From positions 5,332,001 to 5,396,000 of the forward strand of contig CP143430.1 of assembly GCA_039636795.1 (NCBI GenBank): a stretch of DNA of 64,000 nucleotides, given 5' to 3'. Below are positions 22,629-30,515 of this stretch, in pieces. This stretch comes from Micrococcaceae bacterium Sec5.1 (GTDB lineage: Bacteria; Actinomycetota; Actinomycetes; Actinomycetales; Micrococcaceae). The notes beneath the pieces were generated by a model. It saw only the letters and a list, made by a program, of their open reading frames with translations, made no database searches and was not told the DNA's origin. Within the stretch, counting starts at the first letter, position 1. Each line of letters starts with the position of its first letter. A program made the translations under genes and the position numbers.

Positions 22629-23252
22629 CTATACGCGGACCGGGAGCCCGCCGGAGAGCGCATGGGACAACAGGGCCCCTGCCGTCCACCTCATTGAGGC
22701 GACGGCTTCCACACGACTAAGCCCGCCGACGTCGATTAGCCAGACGAGGGACTCAATGCCGATGGCGCTGCGTATCGCCAAGACCAATTGATGGATGTCC
22801 CGGTCCGTCATTGTCCTTTGCAGTGGGGCAAGCGCTTCGGTGATCCAGCCAATTGCCCTGCCCTGCCGGAGGGGAAGGCTGTTGCCTTCTCCGTTTGACT
22901 GCTCAAGCGAAAGCCGCAACATGGTGCGTTGCTGGGCTTCGGTTTCAACAATAATCCGAAGGAACTCCACTACCACTGCGTCCAATCGCTCCGCGACACC
23001 CTCGGGAGGAGAGGCCGGAAGCAGTGATGTTCGTGCAGTTTCAGGATGGGCGGCAGCCAGAAGCTCCCGCTGTCCGGAGAAATACCTGTAGGCGGTGCTT
23101 CGTGGGATGCCCGCCGCTTGAGCGGCCTCATCCACAGTGGGAGAAACGCCGGACGCGATCAGGGTACGGGCTGCCGCGAGGAGCGCCTCCAGGGTGCGAC
23201 GCTTTTGACCGGTCCGCCCAACGTCAACGTAGGCTCTTGACATACCCCTCAT
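22629..23252 (-). CDS. TetR-family regulator
   Basis: This 207-residue protein has an N-terminal TetR HTH (LLAAARTLIASGVSPTVDEAAQAAGIPRSTAYRYFSGQRELL) and a larger ligand-binding helical domain. It is divergent from the cupin gene, and the spacer holds a perfect palindrome at 23270-23287, its likely operator. ATG 23252 and 23243 are both possible; neither has a well-spaced Shine-Dalgarno. Confidence 0.88.
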   Translation of the reverse strand: MRGMSRAYVDVGRTGQKRRTLEALLAAARTLIASGVSPTVDEAAQAAGIPRSTAYRYFSGQRELLAAAHPETARTSLLPASPPEGVAERLDAVVVEFLRIIVETEAQQRTMLRLSLEQSNGEGNSLPLRQGRAIGWITEALAPLQRTMTDRDIHQLVLAIRSAIGIESLVWLIDVGGLSRVEAVASMRWTAGALLSHALSGGLPVRV

Positions 23253-23269
23253 GGTACATGAGTCTTGTC

Positions 23270-23287
23270 ATGAGACATACGTCTCAT
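23270..23287. promoter_or_regulatory. Palindromic operator between tetR-type and cupin genes
   Basis: ATGAGAC-ATAC-GTCTCAT is perfect with a 4-base spacer. It lies 18 bases from the regulator's start and 34 from the cupin's. Confidence 0.7.
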
Positions 23288-23320
23288 AAAGTCTTCCTAC
23301 AACGCATTGAGGCGAGCACC

Positions 23321-23809
23321 ATGGAGACGAAGAAGGCAGCATCGGCAATCATCCGACAGCCCGGAGAAGGGGCCAAGCGCTGGTTCTTCGGTGGCGGCAT
23401 CCATACTTGGAAAGCGACGGCTGACGAGACAGCAGGGGCGTTCCTCCTCTTTGAAGACGAAATGTCCCTCAATAAGGTGACGCCGATGCATACGCATCCG
23501 GAGTCTGACGAGACCATGTACATCTTGGCCGGAGAGATCCTGATGAACATGGACGGTGAGGAGCATCGCGTCGCCGCCGGCGGAGTGACCATTGCGCCCC
23601 GCGGCGTGCCACACGCGTTCAAAGTTCTTCAGGACGGAACCCGCGTTTTATGCCTCCACACACCCGGCAGCTCGCAGGCGTTTTACGACGGCGCCAGCGA
23701 ACCTCTTCGCACGGAAGACGAGGCTCAGGCGGTGGACTTCGACCGGATTCGAGAATCCGGTCGGGTAAATGGCGGCATCGAAATCGTTGGCCCTCCCCCG
23801 TTCGCGTAG
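23321..23809 (+). CDS. Cupin-domain protein (quercetin-dioxygenase-like)
   Basis: This 162-residue protein has a conserved cupin barrel: MHTHPESDETMYILAGE is cupin motif 1 (two His, one Glu) and PRGVPHAFKV is motif 2 (His). ATG 23321 has GAGG 8 bases upstream; the frame is open to 23024 but that reads through a divergent regulator. It is single and TetR-controlled. It may be a dioxygenase, isomerase or binding protein; the substrate is unknown. Confidence 0.82.
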   Translation: METKKAASAIIRQPGEGAKRWFFGGGIHTWKATADETAGAFLLFEDEMSLNKVTPMHTHPESDETMYILAGEILMNMDGEEHRVAAGGVTIAPRGVPHAFKVLQDGTRVLCLHTPGSSQAFYDGASEPLRTEDEAQAVDFDRIRESGRVNGGIEIVGPPPFA

Positions 23810-23831
23810 GCCGGGCCCTGAGCCTGAAGGG

Positions 23832-25217
23832 TTAGAACCCGCCCCCACCACCAGAATCGCCGGCCATGTTCGCGAAGCGCGAGTAGTGGCCCTGGAACGC
23901 GACAACAATGTCTTTGGTGGGACCGTTACGGTGCTTGGCGATGAGGATGTCGGCCTCGCCGGCTCTCGGCGATTCTTTGTCATACACGTCTTCACGGTGG
24001 AGCAGGATGACCATGTCGGCGTCCTGCTCGATGGAACCTGATTCACGAAGGTCAGACACCATGGGGCGCTTGTCCTGGCGCTGCTCGGAACCACGGTTCA
24101 GCTGTGACAGCGCAATGACGGGAACCTGAAGTTCCTTGGCTAGCAGCTTGAGGGCACGCGAGAACTCGGAAACTTCCTGCTGGCGCGACTCAACCTTTTT
24201 ACCGGAGCTCATCAGCTGGAGGTAGTCCAGGATCACGAGCTTGAGGTCATGCTGCTGCTTCAGCCGGCGGCACTTTGCCCTGATTTCCATGAGTGACATG
24301 TTGGGGCTGTCATCGATGAAAAGCGGGGCGTCGTTCATGCGACCCATGGTGGTGGCGATCTTGGACCATTGCTCGTCCTTGATGGTGCCCTTGCGAAGGT
24401 CCTGCAGCCCGATGGTTGCCTCTGCCGAGAGCAAACGCATGGCGATCTCGTTCCGACCCATTTCGAGGGAGAACATGACCGTAGCCAGGTTGTGCTTGAT
24501 GGCTGCCGATCGGGCGAAGTCCAACGCGAAGGTGGACTTACCAACCGCAGGACGGGCCGCGATAACAATCATCTGGCCAGGGTGGAGGCCGTGGGTCAGT
24601 TCGTCGAGTTCGTAGAAACCGGTGGGAACGCCCACCATGCCTTCGCCGCGATGCCCGGAAGCTTCGATCTCATCCACGGTGGACTCCATGACGTCCTTCA
24701 ACGCCACGTAGTCTTCGGCAGTGCGCTTTTCTGCAACCGCATAGACTTCGGCCTGTGCCTGGTTGACGAGGTCTTCCACCTCGCCGTCCTGGCCATAGCC
24801 CATCTGGACAATCTTGGTGCCTGCGTTCACGAGGCGGCGCAACACTGCGCGCTCTGCCACGATCTCGGCGTAGTAGCCGGCGTTGGCTGCCGTAGGCACA
24901 GTTTGGATGAGCTCGTGCAGGTAGGCAGGTCCGCCGATCCTGTTGATCTCACCTCGCTTGGTCAGTTCATCGGAAACCGTTACAGCGTCGGCAGGTTCGC
25001 CGCGGCCATAGAGATCAATGATGGACTCGTAAATCGTCTCGTGAGCCGGACGGTAGAAGTCATGACCACGGACGATTTCCACAACATCGGCAATGGCATC
25101 CTTGGACAACATCATGCCGCCCAAGACTGACTGCTCAGCGGGGATATCTTGCGGAGGTTTCCGGCTCGAGTCCGAAGCGCGTGTGCCCTCGATTGAGTCC
25201 AAGTGCGTAACTGACAA
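23832..25217 (-). CDS. dnaB: Replicative DNA helicase
   Basis: This 461-residue protein is a full-length DnaB: an N-terminal domain (PQDIPAEQSVLGGMMLSKDAIADV...) and a RecA-like motor with Walker A AARPAVGKST, LEMGRNEIAMRL, Walker B LVILDYLQLM, and ALSQLNRG before SGSIEQDADMVILLHRE. Start is TTG 25217 with GGAGG 6 bases upstream. No intein. It opens the fork ahead of the polymerase. In many actinobacteria it follows rplI; here it is about 15 kb away, and its upstream region is rich in DnaA boxes. Confidence 0.97.
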   Translation of the reverse strand: MSVTHLDSIEGTRASDSSRKPPQDIPAEQSVLGGMMLSKDAIADVVEIVRGHDFYRPAHETIYESIIDLYGRGEPADAVTVSDELTKRGEINRIGGPAYLHELIQTVPTAANAGYYAEIVAERAVLRRLVNAGTKIVQMGYGQDGEVEDLVNQAQAEVYAVAEKRTAEDYVALKDVMESTVDEIEASGHRGEGMVGVPTGFYELDELTHGLHPGQMIVIAARPAVGKSTFALDFARSAAIKHNLATVMFSLEMGRNEIAMRLLSAEATIGLQDLRKGTIKDEQWSKIATTMGRMNDAPLFIDDSPNMSLMEIRAKCRRLKQQHDLKLVILDYLQLMSSGKKVESRQQEVSEFSRALKLLAKELQVPVIALSQLNRGSEQRQDKRPMVSDLRESGSIEQDADMVILLHREDVYDKESPRAGEADILIAKHRNGPTKDIVVAFQGHYSRFANMAGDSGGGGGF

Positions 25218-25842
25218 AGCCGTCCTCCATTTGTGTACCGCTGCAGAGAGTTAATCCCTCAGTGGTGCGTAAAGCGCAGGTGAACCTGGGATGGATTGCC
25301 CGAGCCTCCGGACCAGCCGAGTGCTCCTGTTATATCCATGGGGGTCCGACAATTTTCGGCTTTCCCCAATTTCCACAACTTATCCACAGAAGTCTCCCCA
25401 AGCATGTTTGCGCGCGGCTGCTTGAAGGTCACTGAGAGGGCAAATTCCATACTGAAACAGGTACCCGAGCCACGTTAGCGGTGTGCAGTCCGGGCGCAAA
25501 GTCCGCCGTCAAGTGCACATGTGGATAACCTGTGGAATACCGCCCCCACGTTGTGCACAGTCTGTGCGTTACCCTGTGGATAGAGAAATTCTTTTTGCAG
25601 TAACTAGGTTCTGACCTGCGGAAACATTCATCACAGGCTGTGGAGCAAAGAAAGTTTTGGTGGAAAACCATCCACAGACCCAGCTGATCTGGTTGGTCAT
25701 CAGGGCCTCAAATCCATGCTAAACATGCCGCAAATGTGATGCATCTTACAAAGCGGGCCTTAATTTGACACTGCCCTCTCAGAAGTCTATGCCGAGACTG
25801 GAATGTGCTGTGGATAACCAAGTTCTGGCATAAGCTCTAAGC
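25218..25842. promoter_or_regulatory. 625-bp gene-free region with a DnaA-box cluster
   Basis: The region between divergent dnaB and a plus-strand gene has no convincing ORF. Perfect DnaA boxes TTATCCACA/TGTGGATAA lie at 25380-25388 (+), 25520-25528 (-) and 25809-25817 (-). One-mismatch TGTGGATAG is at 25575-25583 and the relaxed CCATCCACA is near 25668. It is also A+T-richer than its flanks. It should hold the dnaB promoter and may tie dnaB transcription to DnaA, or titrate DnaA. No dnaA/dnaN lies in the window, so it is not the standard actinobacterial origin. Confidence 0.8.
25766..25794 (+). promoter_or_regulatory. Candidate sigma-70-type promoter for the L7/L12-like genes
   Basis: TTGACA (25766-25771) and TATGCC (25789-25794) are 17 bp apart, 49 bases before ATG 25843. 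A perfect DnaA box (25809-25817) follows the -10, so DnaA could affect this promoter. Confidence 0.5.
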
Positions 25843-26319
25843 ATGGGGATGAACTTTGGTGACGTGCTGATGATTGCCCTTCCGCTAATTGTCCTCGTGG
25901 GCCTGCTGTGGGCGCTTTCAGCGGCCTTCAAACCGCGCGATACAGGCCTTTCTGATGCCGAGCGCTATCAACACGAACTTGCGGCCCGTTCCGCAGCGCA
26001 CCAAGCCTCGCAAGTTCAGGCTGCGCTTGCTGCCAGGGCCAAGATCGAGGCTTCCACCAAACCAAGCCAGAACGAGGCCCAGCACACCCAGCAGACAGAG
26101 CAAAGCCGGGCCGCTCATCAGGCCCAAGCCGCCAGGACGGCGGGCGCCCAGACGGGGCATCAGCCTGCGGTGCTTCCCAATGGGCAGCTCAATCCGCAGC
26201 TCGCCTTTGAGTTGCAGAACCTGGTTCGCGGCGGGCGCAAGATAGAAGCCATCAAGGTCTTCCGCCAGGCCACACATTCAGACTTACTCACTGCTAAGAA
26301 CTACGTAGATCGGCTCTGA
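25843..26319 (+). CDS. Membrane-anchored protein with L7/L12-C-terminal-like domain (1)
   Basis: This 158-residue protein has one N-terminal membrane helix (about 8-28), a long Ala/Gln/His-rich segment (about 45-110) and a C-terminal domain GRKIEAIKVFRQATHSDLLTAKNYVDRL. The latter keeps the K-I-x-x-I-K-x-x-R-x-x-T...L-x-x-A-K-x-x-V pattern of ribosomal L7/L12 C-terminal domains, which bind translation factors. It should face the cytoplasm. The next gene (7 bases on) has the same layout. Function unknown. Confidence 0.72.
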   Translation: MGMNFGDVLMIALPLIVLVGLLWALSAAFKPRDTGLSDAERYQHELAARSAAHQASQVQAALAARAKIEASTKPSQNEAQHTQQTEQSRAAHQAQAARTAGAQTGHQPAVLPNGQLNPQLAFELQNLVRGGRKIEAIKVFRQATHSDLLTAKNYVDRL

Positions 26320-26326
26320 CAACGCC

Positions 26327-26902
26327 ATGGATTCCTTGTTTGTCCCGCTCGTGATTTTGATCGCGGTCATTGCGGGCGTATTGCTGCTGATGCGTTCCTT
26401 TAGCAAGCGTTCGGCCGAGACAAAGGCTGGTGTAGCTGCAGCCAACTCCCCCAAGGATCCGGTTCAGCTGGCCAAAGAATCCGCGGCGAAGCTGAATGAG
26501 GAACAGCACAGGCGGCTCTATTCGCTCATTGCCCAGGGTCAGGGCATGGCAGCGATCAAACTGTATCTGCAGGCCACTGGTGAGGGGCTACGGGCGTCGC
26601 GCGACGCCGTCGGCGCTCTGGCCGCCCACCCACAGCCCTTCACGCCAGAGGCGCAGCCCAAGGATCTGTTGTCGGACGACGACGACGAGCCCGAGCGTTT
26701 CCCCTACCGGTACCGGGCCATCGTCAGCAAAGGCGATGTGACCCGCGAGGTGAGCAGCAACATGCTCAACGACGAGATCTACGGACGAATCCGGACTTTG
26801 GCAAAAAGCGGTGATGTGGAGGGCGCAGCTCTGGCCCTGACACGCCACTCGGACATCACCATCAAACAGGCCCGTGAGTTCATCGAACTCCTGGACGACT
26901 AA
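26327..26902 (+). CDS. Membrane-anchored protein with L7/L12-C-terminal-like domain (2)
   Basis: This 191-residue protein has an N-terminal membrane helix (about 5-24). EQHRRLYSLIAQGQGMAAIKLYLQATGEGLRASRDAVGAL resembles the L7/L12 C-terminal fold, then comes an acidic DDDDE stretch, and a second such unit GDVEGAALALTRHSDITIKQAREFIELLDD. It is a paralogue of the upstream gene, 7 bases after it, so the pair forms an operon. The Shine-Dalgarno is weak. The function is unknown. Confidence 0.7.
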   Translation: MDSLFVPLVILIAVIAGVLLLMRSFSKRSAETKAGVAAANSPKDPVQLAKESAAKLNEEQHRRLYSLIAQGQGMAAIKLYLQATGEGLRASRDAVGALAAHPQPFTPEAQPKDLLSDDDDEPERFPYRYRAIVSKGDVTREVSSNMLNDEIYGRIRTLAKSGDVEGAALALTRHSDITIKQAREFIELLDD

Positions 26903-26996
26903 GCGCGACTAAAAGTCGAACAGGTCCCCCAGGAATCCTTCCTTCTGAGCGACGCCTGACATTCGAAGAGTTGGAACGCCCGTGCATACTGAACGC

Positions 26997-27479
26997 ATGA
27001 TTCATCCGGACCTGGTCGAAGCACAGCGGCTCATCAAACGGCTTGGGAGGGAGTGCCCCCAACCCACTCCGGAGGCCGACAACGTAGAGTACGGAGCCGC
27101 TATCGCCATCAGTGGCAGGGCGTCGATTCGTTTCCGGGTCGGCAAGCTCACGCCGACGAAGGTGGGTCTGTTCGTGGCTGTGTGGCGGCGATCGGCCGAC
27201 GGAGGCACGGAACCTTTCCCCGCGGACCACGCTTCCGCCGACGACGCGGACACCCTGGTGATCTCAGTAAGGGAAGGGGCGAAGTCCGGTCACTTCGTGT
27301 TTCCACTGTCAGCCCTGATCAGCCACGGCATAGTTTCCGTCGGCGGCTCCGGTGGGAAGCGTGGTTTCCGCGTTTATCCCCCGTGGTCCCTTACGTCGAG
27401 TCGCCAGGCGCGAAAGACACAGGAGTGGCAATGCGCCTACTTCCACGACTCCAATGACATTGGATTACCTGCCAGCTGA
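26997..27479 (+). CDS. MepB family protein
   Basis: This 160-residue protein shows the MepB pattern: VEYGAAIAISGRASIRFRVGKLTPTKVGLFVAVWRRS, then SGHFVFPLSALISHGIVS and WPPWSLTSSRQARKTQEW-like GKRGFRVYPPW. ATG 26997 is preferred; GTG 26982 is possible. MepB is known from the S. aureus mepRAB locus but its role is unknown. Its stop overlaps the convergent FMN-reductase gene by 15 bases. Confidence 0.8.
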   Translation: MIHPDLVEAQRLIKRLGRECPQPTPEADNVEYGAAIAISGRASIRFRVGKLTPTKVGLFVAVWRRSADGGTEPFPADHASADDADTLVISVREGAKSGHFVFPLSALISHGIVSVGGSGGKRGFRVYPPWSLTSSRQARKTQEWQCAYFHDSNDIGLPAS

Positions 27480-28088
27480 AATACCGGCCAGCAGCTGTTC
27501 GAATGGCAGTGACTCCAAGGTTGGGGCCTTGCGCCCAGGCTGGGGGCCGCTGAGCAGTTGCACGAGTTCACCGGCAGCCCGGTCTACGCGGGCCGACAGG
27601 GGCGAGCCGCCGTCGTCGTTTCCCCAGTCCTGGGGCCCGGCGAAGACGCCGGTGGACGCAACCCGGGTCCGCAGGTAGCTGAACAGCGGACGCATGGCGT
27701 AGTCCAGGACCATCTGGTGGCGGTCGGTACCGCCGGTGGCGCCAAGCAGTACGGCCTTGCCGTCGAGGGACTTGGGGTCCAGGACGTCGATGAAGGACTT
27801 AAAGAGGCCGCTGTAGGACGCGCTGAAAACGGGGCTTACGGCGATGATGCCATCGGAATCCTCGACGCCGGCAATCACCTCTGCGAGGCGCGGAGCGGCG
27901 TACCCGGTGACGAAGTTGTTGGCGATGTCCACGGCCAAATCTCGAAGTTCGACGACGTCGATCCTCGCCTCGTAGCCTGCCGCCCGCAGCTGCCGCTCAG
28001 TGGAGGCCGCCAGCTGGTCGGCCAGTAGACGACTCGACGACGGGACGCCGAGTCCGGCGGAAAGGACTGTGATGCGGCGGGTTTCCAT
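27465..28088 (-). CDS. NAD(P)H-dependent FMN reductase
   Basis: This 207-residue flavodoxin-like protein starts RITVLSAGLGVPSSSRLLADQLA, with the Ser-rich FMN-phosphate loop, and has SPVFSASYSGLFKSFIDVLD and GATGGTDRHQMVLDYAMRPLFSYL as in the CE1759/MsuE-type branch. ATG 28088 has AGGAG 9 bases upstream. It supplies reduced FMN to a two-component monooxygenase; none is adjacent. Confidence 0.85.
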   Translation of the reverse strand: METRRITVLSAGLGVPSSSRLLADQLAASTERQLRAAGYEARIDVVELRDLAVDIANNFVTGYAAPRLAEVIAGVEDSDGIIAVSPVFSASYSGLFKSFIDVLDPKSLDGKAVLLGATGGTDRHQMVLDYAMRPLFSYLRTRVASTGVFAGPQDWGNDDGGSPLSARVDRAAGELVQLLSGPQPGRKAPTLESLPFEQLLAGISAGR

Positions 28089-28188
28089 GGCATTCTCCTG
28101 TTGCTCGTTCATTCCCAGCATACATGCATATGCATCTAAATGAGTGAACGGGGGAGCATCACAAACTATTCCCGCACGGTATCTACGG

Positions 28189-28644
28189 TCAGCGCTTCTT
28201 TCCTCCAACACCCGGGACGGCCGTGACCTGTTTCATCCAGGTCGCAATTTGGTCTTCGTCGATGTCGTCAACGGATTCGAGCTCCACACCCCGCGTCGCT
28301 TTGCCCATTCCCACGGGCGTCACCGGCGGCACGGGCTGGAGTGTCACGCCATTGATAAACATGAGTTTGACGTGGCCAGCGAAGCCACCGCAGCTGAAGC
28401 ACCAGCCGTCGCCGACGCCGTAATACGCCATGCCCCATTTCACCGAGCGCTCGAGCCCCGGTAGTGTCTTGGCCGCCAGCGCATCAATGGCTTCGGCGAC
28501 GCCACGCTGAGGCTGCGGAAGGCTGGCAATGTAGGCGAAGACGGGCTCGTCGCCAACTGCCGCCTTGGCGGGGCTTGCCCTCCCGGTCATGGCTTCCGGC
28601 AGCCGGAAGGCACCGGCCTCGATATGTTCTTCCGAATGGTCCAC
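28189..28644 (-). CDS. DUF1801 (YdhG-like) protein
   Basis: This 151-residue protein has the DUF1801 core: VFAYIASLPQPQRGVAEAIDAL, LERSVKWGMAYYGVGDGWCFSCGGFAGHVKLMF. GTG 28644 is preferred over a longer frame because GAGGGA lies 8 bases upstream. A second DUF1801 gene is at 39440. It sits 10 bases after the hydrolase stop and so may be co-transcribed. Function unknown. Confidence 0.75.
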   Translation of the reverse strand: MDHSEEHIEAGAFRLPEAMTGRASPAKAAVGDEPVFAYIASLPQPQRGVAEAIDALAAKTLPGLERSVKWGMAYYGVGDGWCFSCGGFAGHVKLMFINGVTLQPVPPVTPVGMGKATRGVELESVDDIDEDQIATWMKQVTAVPGVGGKKR

Positions 28645-28654
28645 GGTAATTCCC

Positions 28655-29770
28655 TCACTTCGCTCTGGAGGCATGCGTGGACAGGAAGTCCAAGGTCTTG
28701 TCCCTGGCATCGCGAGCCTCGCTGAAGTTCAAGTGGAACTGGTACTCATGCGGCAGCTCGGGGTCGTGATCCGCAGCCCAAAACAATTCGGTCACCGGAA
28801 CACCCGCTTCCTTCAGGCGATTGCTGTAGGGAACCGACTGAAGCCACGTCAGACCATCGCCGTTGCCGCCACTGATGAAGGTCGGCGGGAAATCCTTGGT
28901 CACGAAATCGATGGTGGACATGGTGCTGCCCGCATATGTGGAGGACCAGTCCTTAGTTCCCGTATATGCCCACAGCGAGGTTTTGAAGCCCCACGCAACC
29001 AGGCCATTGAGATCCGCCATCGCCCGGAGATCGTAGACTCCGCAATGCAGGATGGTGGCGGCAAGGTCCGATTTCTGGAGCGCGGGTTTGATCCCCATCA
29101 GGTTGGCGTACTCGGGATTAACAGTGAGAGTGGTCATTTGGCTGGCCAACTGCGCTCCTGCAGAATCGCCGGCCAGGACAATCCGCGTGGTGTCCACATT
29201 CAATTCAATGGCGTGCGCCTTGATATAAGCAAGGGCATCGTTGATGTCCCGTACTGCCGTGGGATAGACGGCCTCCGGTGCGATCGGGTAGCTCATCCCA
29301 ATGGTCGTGTATCCCTCAGCGGCAAGAATCCGAAGATATGGTTCCACATCGCCTTGAGCCCCGGAGATCCACGCGCCGCCGTGAATCCAGACGATGGTGG
29401 GGAGCGGAGAAGTGGTCCCCGCAGGGCTGAAAACGTCAAAGGCGGAGCCGGGCTTGTAAACGACACCGGAGCGCTCCTGCAATGGAGTGTCCGGGACATA
29501 CGGCGTCATCTCATCGATAGTGGACTGAGCTCCGCGTTCAAAAACGCTGCGAATTAACATGGCGGACGGCCAGGGAGTAGCGGAAACGGCTAGGAGGATG
29601 ATCAGGACCAGGATGATGGCCAGGTCCAGTTTCCTCAGGCGGGAAGGGCGCCGTCGTTTGGCCCGCAAAGCCGCACGGGAGCCTGAGCCTAAGGGGGAAT
29701 CGCCTCCCGCCGCTGTTCGGGCTGATGCCGCGCCAGTCATGCTGGCTTGAGTCGATTCCAGTGGCCCCAT
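28655..29770 (-). CDS. Membrane-anchored alpha/beta hydrolase (esterase)
   Basis: This 371-residue protein has a basic N-terminus, one membrane helix (about 49-67) and an HSL-like hydrolase fold. The oxyanion motif is IHGGAWISG, the nucleophile elbow is LAGDSAGAQL with the catalytic Ser, and the late Asp/His are near GNGDGLT and ELFWAADHDPELPHEY. The substrate is an ester, probably short-chain, cleaved outside or at the membrane. Confidence 0.8.
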   Translation of the reverse strand: MGPLESTQASMTGAASARTAAGGDSPLGSGSRAALRAKRRRPSRLRKLDLAIILVLIILLAVSATPWPSAMLIRSVFERGAQSTIDEMTPYVPDTPLQERSGVVYKPGSAFDVFSPAGTTSPLPTIVWIHGGAWISGAQGDVEPYLRILAAEGYTTIGMSYPIAPEAVYPTAVRDINDALAYIKAHAIELNVDTTRIVLAGDSAGAQLASQMTTLTVNPEYANLMGIKPALQKSDLAATILHCGVYDLRAMADLNGLVAWGFKTSLWAYTGTKDWSSTYAGSTMSTIDFVTKDFPPTFISGGNGDGLTWLQSVPYSNRLKEAGVPVTELFWAADHDPELPHEYQFHLNFSEARDARDKTLDFLSTHASRAK

Positions 29771-29865
29771 TACACACTCCCCCAGTCGGTGTACCTGGGG
29801 ACCATGCTAAGCCGTCAGACCTGCATCACGAAGGCCAGGCACTGAAATCGCCCGCGTCGCCCTTC

Positions 29866-30378
29866 TTAGGCCTTCGGACGCGACGCCTTGAGCAGCAGTC
29901 CCCCACCGCCGTCGAACGTTACCGTGTGAAATCCGGGGCCGCGGGCCACCTCCTCAAAGCCCCAGCGCTGGTGGAGGGCGAGCGACGGTTGATTGCGGGA
30001 GTTGACCACATACCAGGCCGAATCCGCCCGCTTCCAGATCCACAGCAGCCTCGCCTCCGTCAGTTCTGCCGCCACGCCTTGGCGGCGAAAATGCGGAGCA
30101 ACCGTGATTCCGCCGAGGTAGTAGCCCGCAGGCGCAGGTCCGTCAGAATGGTCCCAGTAGTGCGTTTTGGCCCAACCCACGACGCCGGGACTTCCATCCC
30201 GGGGCATGTCCGGTGGCGCTTCGGCCACCAAGACCAGTCGATACGAATCCATGATTGCGGCACTGATTCCAGCTCCGAACTTCGAAGCAGCGGCGGGAGA
30301 AGTTCGCCCGGCGGTGAGCTCTACTTCGGTGATGCCAGGAACGTCACCCTCACGAGCGGGACGGATGAGGAAAGACAT
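29866..30378 (-). CDS. GNAT-family N-acetyltransferase
   Basis: This 170-residue protein has the GNAT core with the acetyl-CoA motif V-A-P-x-x-R-x-x-G-V-A in GGITVAPHFRRQGVAAELTEARL, followed by WYVVNSRNQPSLALHQRWGFEEV. Start 30378 begins at MSFLIRPAREGDVPGI. The Shine-Dalgarno is poor. The acceptor is unknown. Confidence 0.85.
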   Translation of the reverse strand: MSFLIRPAREGDVPGITEVELTAGRTSPAAASKFGAGISAAIMDSYRLVLVAEAPPDMPRDGSPGVVGWAKTHYWDHSDGPAPAGYYLGGITVAPHFRRQGVAAELTEARLLWIWKRADSAWYVVNSRNQPSLALHQRWGFEEVARGPGFHTVTFDGGGGLLLKASRPKA

Positions 30379-30515
30379 TGGGCCAGTCTAATTTGCTGCA
30401 AGGGCTTGCAATATGAGTTCAAACTCATAATATGGGATTAGTGATGTGGCCTGCCTCACGCGGCGCGCATCAATTCCAAGCCTTCAAAGTGGAAGGCCCA
30501 ACGATCGGATTCCCC

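Noticed and set aside
24369..25130. Plus-strand ORF opposite dnaB
   Set aside because: It is an antisense shadow of a certain gene.
25218..25842. Chromosomal origin oriC
   Set aside because: DnaA boxes fit, but dnaA, dnaN and recF, which flank oriC in actinobacteria, are not in the window.
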